A stretch of DNA of 38,556 nt, taken from contig JANQGP010000054.1 in NCBI GenBank assembly GCA_028277265.1, forward strand, positions 1-38,556, written 5' to 3'. A program made the position numbers and the translations under genes. The notes below the pieces were generated by a model. The model had not been told where the DNA came from. It worked only from the letters and a program-made list of their open reading frames with translations, and did not search any database. This stretch comes from Woeseiaceae bacterium (GTDB lineage: Bacteria > Pseudomonadota > Gammaproteobacteria > Steroidobacterales > Woeseiaceae). Shown in pieces: positions 8,978 to 16,467 of this stretch; position 1 is the stretch's first letter; each line of letters opens with the position of its first letter.

Positions 8978-9430
8978 TCACTTCAGCCACACGACGTAGA
9001 CGCCGCGCATCGTCGCGCAGCGTTCGTCGTCGTGGAAGGTCTCGACATCGACGCCGAACCGGATGCGTTGTCTGTCGCCCTGCCCGAGGCGCGCCAGCAC
9101 GGTCCCGAACTCGGCCGGCGCGACGCGCGCCTCGACGTTCAGCAGGCCGCGAGCCGGCCGCTCGAACGTCATGTTGTTGCGGTACACGACGATCTCGGTG
9201 TTGTCGATGCCGTTCTCCATGAAGCCGAGCGTCGAGACGGCCCAGCCGCCGAACAGGCAGATGCTGGCGATGCTGCCGCCGAACGCCGTTCCCTTGTTGT
9301 TGATGTTCGGTGCGAGCGGCGCTTCCATCGTCAGGGTCAGCTCGTCGTACCGGACGAAAGCGAGCTGCATCGCCGTCAGCAACGGGATGTCGCGGCGGCA
9401 GTCGGCTTCGAAGCGGTCCAGGTCGATCAC
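8978..9430 (-). CDS. YiiD_C-like hotdog thioesterase
   Basis: MQLAFVRYDELTLTMEAPLAPNINNKGTAFGGSIASICLFGGWAVSTLG; GTG start at 9430 with GGAGG 7 nt upstream, preferred over the longer ORF start at 9475. Confidence 0.83.
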   Translation of the reverse strand: MIDLDRFEADCRRDIPLLTAMQLAFVRYDELTLTMEAPLAPNINNKGTAFGGSIASICLFGGWAVSTLGFMENGIDNTEIVVYRNNMTFERPARGLLNVEARVAPAEFGTVLARLGQGDRQRIRFGVDVETFHDDERCATMRGVYVVWLK

Positions 9431-9452
9431 GGCTGAGCCTCCAAATACTATT

Positions 9453-10733
9453 TCAACAGGCTGCCAGGGCCTCATTCAGGGCGGACAATGCCATCTCCGC
9501 GTGCGCCGTCGTGAACACCAGGGGCGGGCGGAACTTGACGGTATTTCGTTTCTCGCCGATCAACGCAACGAGCACGCCGATCTCGCGCATTCGCTCGACG
9601 ACGTGCGCGGCCTGCTCGGCGGCAGGTTCCCTGGTGTCGCGATCGCGTACGAGGTCCACGGCGAGAAACAGCCCTTTGCCGCGGACGTCGCCGATCAGCG
9701 CGTGCCTGTCGGCGAGCCTGCACAGGCCGGCTCGCAGGTAATCGCCGCTGCTTTGCACATTGCCGAGCAGGTCGTCACGGCGCACGATTTCAAGCACGGT
9801 TTTGCCGACGGTCGCCGACACCGGGTTGCCGCCAAACGTATTGAAGTAGGCAGACTCGCGTGCAAAGTCGGCCGCGATCTCCGGCGTCGTGACGACGACC
9901 GCCAGCGGGTGGCCCGCGCCCATCGGCTTGCCCATCGTAACGATGTCGGGAACCACAGCGGAGTCCATGAAGCCCCACCAGTGATCGCCGAGCCGCGTCA
10001 GGCCTGACTGCACCTCGTCGCAGACGACGAGGCCGCCCGCCGCACGCACTTTCTCATGCACGCGTTGCTGATACTCGGGCGGCGGTGTGTGCACGCCGGC
10101 CGCATCGTAGATCGAGTCGATGATCATCATCGCGGGTTTGTGGCCGTTGTCGGCCAGTTCGTCGAGCGCGTCGTCAACGAACTCGACGTACTTGTCCACG
10201 TAGCCGGGCTCGTCGCTGCCGTAAGGACCGCGATAGACATCGGGCGGCATCGCATCGGCGATAAAAGCCGGTTTCGGGCGCTCGCGGCCAAAGCACGGCG
10301 AGAGTTCCGACACGAGCGTCGAGTTGCCGTGGTAGGCGCCGATCGTGCAGATCGCGCCCTCGTTGCCGGTGACGGTCCGGGCGATTCTGTAGGCGAGTTC
10401 GTTCGCTTCCGTGCCGGTGCACACCAGTGTGCAGACGGACAGGTCCCCGGGCAGGGTCTCGGCCAGCATTTCGGCGTACTCGACGATGGCGTGATGCAGG
10501 TAACGCGTGTGGGTGTTCAGCGTCGCCGCCTGCCGCGACAGCGCATCGACGATCTCGGGACGGCAGTGCCCGACCGACGGCACGTTGTTGTAGCAGTCGA
10601 GATACCGGCGTCCCTGCTCGTCGTAGAGCCAGACGCCCTCGCCGCGCACGATGTACAGCGGCTCGCGGTAGAAATGCCTGTAAGCCGGCCCGAGCGTGCG
10701 GCGGCGGCGCTCGACCAGTTGCTCGTTTCCCAT
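9453..10733 (-). CDS. Class III PLP aminotransferase-fold protein, AGXT2L1/ETNPPL-like (ethanolamine-phosphate phospho-lyase-like) subfamily
   Basis: YLDCYNNVPSVGHCRPEIVDALSRQAATLNTHTRYLHHAIVEYAEMLAETLPGDLSVCTLVCTGTEANELAYRIAR; PLP-lysine motif DIVTMGKPMGAGHPLAVVVTTPEIA; AYFNTFGGNPVSATVG. Confidence 0.9.
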   Translation of the reverse strand: MGNEQLVERRRRTLGPAYRHFYREPLYIVRGEGVWLYDEQGRRYLDCYNNVPSVGHCRPEIVDALSRQAATLNTHTRYLHHAIVEYAEMLAETLPGDLSVCTLVCTGTEANELAYRIARTVTGNEGAICTIGAYHGNSTLVSELSPCFGRERPKPAFIADAMPPDVYRGPYGSDEPGYVDKYVEFVDDALDELADNGHKPAMMIIDSIYDAAGVHTPPPEYQQRVHEKVRAAGGLVVCDEVQSGLTRLGDHWWGFMDSAVVPDIVTMGKPMGAGHPLAVVVTTPEIAADFARESAYFNTFGGNPVSATVGKTVLEIVRRDDLLGNVQSSGDYLRAGLCRLADRHALIGDVRGKGLFLAVDLVRDRDTREPAAEQAAHVVERMREIGVLVALIGEKRNTVKFRPPLVFTTAHAEMALSALNEALAAC

Positions 10734-10788
10734 CAGGTCCGGACCCCCGTGGCGGCTGGAACACTAAAGGTACGAAGTGTGCCATGCG

Positions 10789-10818
10789 TTGACGCGCGGC
10801 GCGCGCAGGCGCTACAAC
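10789..10818 (+). promoter_or_regulatory. Candidate sigma70-like promoter for the Asp/Glu racemase
   Basis: TTGACG (10789-10794), 18-nt spacer, TACAAC (10813-10818), 5 nt before ATG at 10824. Confidence 0.4.
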
Positions 10819-10823
10819 GGGGT

Positions 10824-11525
10824 ATGCGAAAAGTGGTTGGTGTCATCGGCGGTATGGGTCCCGACGCAACCGTGGACTTCATGTCCCGGGTGATCGCGTT
10901 CACGGACGCGTCCCGGGACCAGGACCACGCGCGCATGCTCGTCGACAATAATCCTTCGATTCCGTGCCGCCAGCAGGCGCTGCTCGGCAAAGGCGACGAC
11001 CCGGGGCCCGTCATGGCCGGTATGGCGCGCGGCCTCGAAGCGTCCGGCGCCGATTTTCTCGTCATGCCCTGCAATACGGCGCACGCATTTGCCGATGCCG
11101 TAAGAGCGGCCGTCTCGATTCCGCTGCTGTCGATCGTCGATGTCACGGTCGCGGCTTGCCGCGATCATGCGGCCGTCGGCCTGTTGACCACGAAGGGCTG
11201 TCTCGCGGCGCGCGTGTACCAGGACGCGTTCGCGGCGACGGGCAGCAAGCTGATCGCGCCCGACGACGCGGAGTTTGCAACGCTGATGGAGCTGATCTTC
11301 GCGATAAAAGCCGGCGATCGCTCGCCCGCGATCGGCGAGCGCATGCGCGAGCTCGGTGAGGCGCTGGTCGCGCGCGGTGCGACCGCGGTCATCGGCGGAT
11401 GCACCGAGATCACGCTGGTCCTGAGCGACGGCATGCTGAGCGCTCCGCTCGTATCCTCGACCGACGAACTCGCCAGGGCGACGGCCGACGTTTGCGCGGG
11501 CCGGCGCGAGCTCGAGGCGGGCTGA
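10824..11525 (+). CDS. Aspartate/glutamate racemase family protein
   Basis: MRKVVGVIGGMGPDATVDFMSRVI...DHARMLVDNNPSIPCR...FLVMPCNTAHAF...IGGCTEITLVL; both catalytic Cys motifs. Confidence 0.92.
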   Translation: MRKVVGVIGGMGPDATVDFMSRVIAFTDASRDQDHARMLVDNNPSIPCRQQALLGKGDDPGPVMAGMARGLEASGADFLVMPCNTAHAFADAVRAAVSIPLLSIVDVTVAACRDHAAVGLLTTKGCLAARVYQDAFAATGSKLIAPDDAEFATLMELIFAIKAGDRSPAIGERMRELGEALVARGATAVIGGCTEITLVLSDGMLSAPLVSSTDELARATADVCAGRRELEAG

Positions 11526-11631
11526 CAGTAATTCGACCCCGCGGTCTCGAAATTCGTTTAAGAAACGGCATGCCGTATCGTGAGATAATGGGCGGCTATC
11601 CGAACGACAACGTCACAGCAGGGTGAACGCG

Positions 11632-13128
11632 ATGTCAGAAGCATTGAAATCGACCGGGGCCGACTGGTCGTTGAGCGATCCGGGCCTGATCCGGACGCAG
11701 GCTTACGTGAATGGCGAGTGGGCTGACGCCGCCGACGGCGCGACCTTTCCCGTTTACAACCCGGCAACCCGAGAAGTGATTGCAGAGGTCGCCAGCGTAG
11801 GCGCCGCTGAGACGCGCCGCGCCATCGAGGCTGCCGAGGCCGCGCAGAAGGAGTGGGCGTCGAAGACTGCGATGGAGCGCTCGGCGATCCTCAGGAATTG
11901 GAACGACCTGCTGCTCGAGAACCTCGAGGATCTCGCGATCATCATGACGGTCGAGCAGGGCAAGGTCCTGGCCGAGTCGCGTGGCGAGGTGGCCTACGCG
12001 GCGTCGTTCGTCGAGTGGTTTGCCGAGGAAGGCAAACGAGTCTACGGCGACGTGCTGCCGCTACCGCAACCGGGCCGGCGCGGCATCGTCATCAAGCAGC
12101 CGGTCGGTGTCTGCGCGGCGATTACGCCCTGGAACTTCCCGGCGGCGATGCTGACGCGCAAGGCCGCCCCGGCGCTTGCCGTGGGTTGCGCCATGGTCGC
12201 GAAACCACCGCATGAAACGCCGTTATCGATGCTCGCGCAGGCCGAACTCGCAGACCGCGCCGGGCTGCCGGCGGGCCTGCTCAATGTTCTGCCGGCCGAG
12301 CACTCCAGGCCGGTTGGCGATGAACTGTGCAGCAACCCGATCGTTCGAAAGCTGACGTTCACGGGGTCGACGGCCGTCGGCAAGCTGCTGACGAAGCAGT
12401 GTGCCGGCACGCTCAAGCGCCTGTCGATGGAGCTGGGCGGCAATGCCCCGGTCATTGTTTTCGAGGACGCCGATCTCGAACTCGCCGCGAAAGGTGCCGC
12501 CGCATCGAAATACCGGAATTCCGGACAAACCTGCATCTGCGCCAACCGCATCCTCGTCCAGGACACCGTTTACGACGAGTTCATCGAAGAGCTGAAGAAG
12601 GTCGTCGGCACGTACAAGATCGGCAACGGCCTGGATGAGTCGGTGACCCACGGTCCTGTCATCACGCGCAAGGCGCTGGAGGACATCAGGGACCTCGTCG
12701 ACGATGCCGTCGAACACGGCGCGACGGTCGCGGCGGGCGGCGAGTTCGGTGAAGGCGACTCGCAGTTCATCGAGCCGACGATCCTGTGCGACGTAACGCC
12801 GAAGATGCGGATCTTCAACGAGGAGATCTTCGGTCCTGTCGCGCCGGTTTTCAGGTTCAGCACCGAGAAAGAAGCGATCGAGATGGCCAACGACACCGAA
12901 TACGGACTGGCGTCCTACATCTTCACGGGTGACCAGAACCGGTCATGGCGTGTCGCCGAGGGCATCGAGTACGGCATGGTCGGGGTCAACGAGACGCTGT
13001 TTACCTCGCAGTTCATCCCGTTCGGCGGCATGAAGGAATCCGGCCAGGGCCGCGAAGGCTCGCGCTACGGCATCGACGAATACGTCGAGACGAAATTCAT
13101 CTGTTTCGGCGACATCGGCACGAGCTAG
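11632..13128 (+). CDS. gabD: NAD(P)-dependent succinate-semialdehyde-type aldehyde dehydrogenase
   Basis: GVCAAITPWNFPAAMLTRKAAPALAVGCAMVAKP...FTGSTAVGKLL...LSMELGGNAPVIVFEDADL...NSGQTCICANRI...GMKESGQGREGSRYGIDEYVETKFIC; GabD-like. Confidence 0.9.
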   Translation: MSEALKSTGADWSLSDPGLIRTQAYVNGEWADAADGATFPVYNPATREVIAEVASVGAAETRRAIEAAEAAQKEWASKTAMERSAILRNWNDLLLENLEDLAIIMTVEQGKVLAESRGEVAYAASFVEWFAEEGKRVYGDVLPLPQPGRRGIVIKQPVGVCAAITPWNFPAAMLTRKAAPALAVGCAMVAKPPHETPLSMLAQAELADRAGLPAGLLNVLPAEHSRPVGDELCSNPIVRKLTFTGSTAVGKLLTKQCAGTLKRLSMELGGNAPVIVFEDADLELAAKGAAASKYRNSGQTCICANRILVQDTVYDEFIEELKKVVGTYKIGNGLDESVTHGPVITRKALEDIRDLVDDAVEHGATVAAGGEFGEGDSQFIEPTILCDVTPKMRIFNEEIFGPVAPVFRFSTEKEAIEMANDTEYGLASYIFTGDQNRSWRVAEGIEYGMVGVNETLFTSQFIPFGGMKESGQGREGSRYGIDEYVETKFICFGDIGTS

Positions 13129-13141
13129 CGAGTACCCGACG

Positions 13142-14920
13142 TCAGGCCTGGAAAGACTCCGCCGGAATGGCCATCGTGATCGCGGGGTCCGCCGTCATCG
13201 CGCTCAGAAAACCGTGTGCGCGCGGCAGCACGTGCGCGCAATAGAATGCCGCGGTTGCCAGTTTCTCCCGGCCGAAAGCTTCGTCCTGGCTGCTCGCGGC
13301 CGATGTCGCAATCGCGGCGGCTTTGGCGAGGCAGGCTCCACCCAGCACCGTGCCTGCGAGCATCATGAAGTTGAAGCTCGCGGTCCCCGGCGCGGTCGGA
13401 TCGGAAAGGGCATTGCCCAGCAGCCATTCCACACCGCTGTCGATCCGGTCAAGACCTGCAAGGACGTCCGCGGCGATGCCCTGCATCGATTCGTCGGTCA
13501 CACCGGCGAAGTACCCGCGCAGTTCGCCGAGCAGTGCGCGCAGTTCGCGGCCTTCGTCCGCAAGTACCTTGCGGCCCGTGAAGTCGCCGGCCTGGATGCC
13601 ACTCGTGCCTTCGTAGATCGTCAGGATGCGCGCGTCACGGTAGTACTGGGCCGCGCCGGTCTCTTCGACGAAGCCCATGCCGCCGTGTATCTGGATGCCC
13701 AGTGAGGTGACCTGTTCGGATGTCTCGGTGCACCAGCCCTTGACGATCGGGGTCAGCAGCGACAGGCGGCGTTCGGCCGCAGCGCGCGTCTCTTCGTCGG
13801 CGCCGTGATGGCCGACGTCGGTCTGCGCCGCAACCGAGTACGACAGGGCCCGCATCGCTTCGACCTGCGAACGCATCAGCATGAGCATGCGGCGGACATC
13901 GGCGTGATGGATGATCGGCGCGTGTCCTTCGACGCCGGGTACGCGCCCCTGCACCCGATCGTGTGCGTAGCTGCCGGCGAGCTGAATGGCGCGCTCGCTG
14001 ACCGCGAGACCCTGCAGGCCGACGCCCATGCGCGCGTGGTTCATCATCGTGAACATCGCGGCGAGTCCGCGGTTCTCCTCGCCGACCAGGTAACCGATGG
14101 CGCCATCGCCGTCACCGAATTGCATAACGCATGTCGGACTTCCGTGGATGCCGAGCTTGTGCTCGACGGACGAGGCGCGCAGGTCGTTGCGTTCACCCGG
14201 TTCGCCGTCGGCCGTCAGCAGGAACTTGGGTACGAGGAACATCGAGATGCCGCGCACGCCCTCGGGCGCGCCTTCGATGCGCGCAAGGACGAGATGGATG
14301 ATGTTCTCGGAGAGCTCGTGGTCTCCCCAGGTAATGAAAATCTTGGTGCCGAAGACACGGAACCGGTCGCCGTCACGGACGGCACGTGTCGTAATCGCCG
14401 CGAGGTCCGAGCCGGCCTGGGCTTCGGTCAGGTTCATCGTGGCCGCCCACTGGCCGGTGACGATCTTCGACAGGTACGTCTCGAGGAGTTCATCACTCGC
14501 ATGCGCCTTGAGCGCTTCTGCAGCATCCGAGGTCAGCATGGGCAACAGCGAGTAAGAGATGTTGGCGGTCTGGACCATCTCGTTCGTCGCGAAGGCCGTG
14601 ATCGCGGGCAGGCCCATGCCGTCGTACTCGGGGCTGCCGCCGACCGCCTGCCAGCCATTCTCGACGAATTGGCTGTGCACGTCCGCAAACTCGGCGGGTA
14701 CGCGAACCGTGCCCCCTTCGACTGCACAGCCCTGCTGGTCGCCCGGCACGTTGGTCGGAGCGATGACATCGCGCGCGAACTTCGCGGATTCCTCGATGAC
14801 CTGCTCGAGATCCGCAACGTCGATGCCCTCGTAGGGCTCGAGCTTCAGGATGTCGTCTATGCCGGCCAGATGGCGGATGCAGAAATTGATGTCGTCGATC
14901 GGGGGATTGTAGGTCGTCAC
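13142..14920 (-). CDS. Acyl-CoA dehydrogenase with C-terminal extension
   Basis: (GTG)TTYNPPIDDINFCIRHLAGIDDILKLEPYEGIDVADLEQVIEESAKFARDVIAPTNVPGDQQGC...NLTEAQAGSDLAAITTRA...IHGGMGFVEETGAAQYYRDARILTIYEGTSGIQAGDFTGRKVL. The ORF-track start at 15172 is too far upstream. Confidence 0.92.
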   Translation of the reverse strand: MTTYNPPIDDINFCIRHLAGIDDILKLEPYEGIDVADLEQVIEESAKFARDVIAPTNVPGDQQGCAVEGGTVRVPAEFADVHSQFVENGWQAVGGSPEYDGMGLPAITAFATNEMVQTANISYSLLPMLTSDAAEALKAHASDELLETYLSKIVTGQWAATMNLTEAQAGSDLAAITTRAVRDGDRFRVFGTKIFITWGDHELSENIIHLVLARIEGAPEGVRGISMFLVPKFLLTADGEPGERNDLRASSVEHKLGIHGSPTCVMQFGDGDGAIGYLVGEENRGLAAMFTMMNHARMGVGLQGLAVSERAIQLAGSYAHDRVQGRVPGVEGHAPIIHHADVRRMLMLMRSQVEAMRALSYSVAAQTDVGHHGADEETRAAAERRLSLLTPIVKGWCTETSEQVTSLGIQIHGGMGFVEETGAAQYYRDARILTIYEGTSGIQAGDFTGRKVLADEGRELRALLGELRGYFAGVTDESMQGIAADVLAGLDRIDSGVEWLLGNALSDPTAPGTASFNFMMLAGTVLGGACLAKAAAIATSAASSQDEAFGREKLATAAFYCAHVLPRAHGFLSAMTADPAITMAIPAESFQA

Positions 14921-15086
14921 GTCGTCGTCCTGTCGCTGCACGGGATACGCGGTTCGACCGGTCATCTTAGTGAGAATCCCGGGACCGAGGCATACGGTAA
15001 CAGTGGTAGTCCGACGCCGCGCCGGGCGGTAATGTAAGCTATGGCCTGCCGCCCGGGGGGGATGGCGGGTACGAGGAATAACAACA

Positions 15087-16448
15087 ATGGCAGCAGCTTC
15101 ATCGAAGTCCTGGTCGTCTGGTTTTACATTCGTGCTGGCCGCCGTGGGTGCCGCGGTCGGGCTCGGAAACATCTGGAAATTTCCATTCGTCGTCGGCGTC
15201 AGCGGCGGCGGCGCGTTCGTGCTCGTCTACCTCGGGTGCGTGTTTTTCATTGCGATCCCGATCCTGATCGCCGAGCTCTGGATCGGCCGTGCGGGCGGAC
15301 ACAGTCCGCCCATCGCGATGGCCAACGTCGCGCGCAGCGCCGGCCAGCCGCGCCTGTGGTCTCTCGTCGGTTACATGGCCATGCTCGTGGGCTACCTGAT
15401 CGCCACCTACTACAGCGTCATCGCGGGATGGACGCTGTCGTATATCTTCAAGGCGGGCAGCGGGTTCGGCGACGCGGCACCCGCGGCCGTAGCCGCACAG
15501 TTCGACGATCTGCTGGCCGACCCGCAGGCGCTGATCGTCTGGCACACGGTCTTCATGGCGGTCGCATTGTTCATTGTCGGGCGCGGGCTCAAGAAGGGCA
15601 TCGAGAAAGTCGTCACCGTGTTGATGCCGTCCCTGTTCGCGATGTTGTTGCTGATGATCGGCTATGCCGCGGTCGAGGGAGACTTCCCGCAGGCGATGCG
15701 CTTCCTGTTCAGTGCCGACTTCAGCAAAATCGACGGCGCAACGGTTCTCGTGGCAATCGGCCAGGCATTCTTCTCGATCAGCGTTGCGATGGGGCTCCTG
15801 ATGACCTACGGCTCCTACGTACCGAAGAACGTCTCGCTGACACGGTCCGCGCTTGTAATCGCCGGCGCCGATACGCTCGTCGCCCTGTTGGCCGGCCTGA
15901 TGATCTTCCCGCTCGTCTTCGGCAACAACCTCGATCCGGGCTCTGGTCCGGGCCTGATCTTCCAGACGCTGCCGACCGCGTTCGCAGAGATGCCGGGTGG
16001 CCGCATCTTCGGCGTCGTGTTCTTCATCCTGCTGGCGTTCGCCGCGGTCACGTCGCTGATCGCGATCATCGAACCGATCGTTCGTTTCGCCGAAGGCAAG
16101 TGGCAGATGAAACGCCGCAACGGCGTACTGGTGTTCGGCACGCTGGCGTGGGCGATCGGCCTGTTGACGGTGTTCTCGTTCAACATCTGGGCCGAGACCT
16201 ACCCGCTCGGCGGCATCGCCGCGTTCGAAGGCATGACGCCGTTTGCGCTGATCGACTACTTCACCGCAAACCTGATGATGCCGCTCGGCGGCATTTTGAT
16301 GGCACTGTTCGTCGGTTGGCTGGTCAAACCATCGGTACTCGCCGAAGACCTGGACTTCGGGAGCGCGATAATGGCCAGGGCCTGGCTGTGGATGATCCGG
16401 GTCGTCGTACCGCTTGCAATCCTCTGGGTTCTCTACACCAGCCTGTAA
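15087..16448 (+). CDS. Neurotransmitter:sodium symporter (NSS/SNF) family transporter
   Basis: SWSSGFTFVLAAVGAAVGLGNIWKFPFVVGVSGGGAFVLVYLGCVFFIAIPILIAELWIGR; canonical NSS TM1. Confidence 0.95.
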   Translation: MAAASSKSWSSGFTFVLAAVGAAVGLGNIWKFPFVVGVSGGGAFVLVYLGCVFFIAIPILIAELWIGRAGGHSPPIAMANVARSAGQPRLWSLVGYMAMLVGYLIATYYSVIAGWTLSYIFKAGSGFGDAAPAAVAAQFDDLLADPQALIVWHTVFMAVALFIVGRGLKKGIEKVVTVLMPSLFAMLLLMIGYAAVEGDFPQAMRFLFSADFSKIDGATVLVAIGQAFFSISVAMGLLMTYGSYVPKNVSLTRSALVIAGADTLVALLAGLMIFPLVFGNNLDPGSGPGLIFQTLPTAFAEMPGGRIFGVVFFILLAFAAVTSLIAIIEPIVRFAEGKWQMKRRNGVLVFGTLAWAIGLLTVFSFNIWAETYPLGGIAAFEGMTPFALIDYFTANLMMPLGGILMALFVGWLVKPSVLAEDLDFGSAIMARAWLWMIRVVVPLAILWVLYTSL

Positions 16449-16467
16449 CCACGCATCGGAGCAACAA

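Noticed and set aside
13805-15037. 410-aa plus-strand ORF opposite the acyl-CoA dehydrogenase
   Set aside because: Shadow ORF; reverse strand has full acyl-CoA dehydrogenase motifs.
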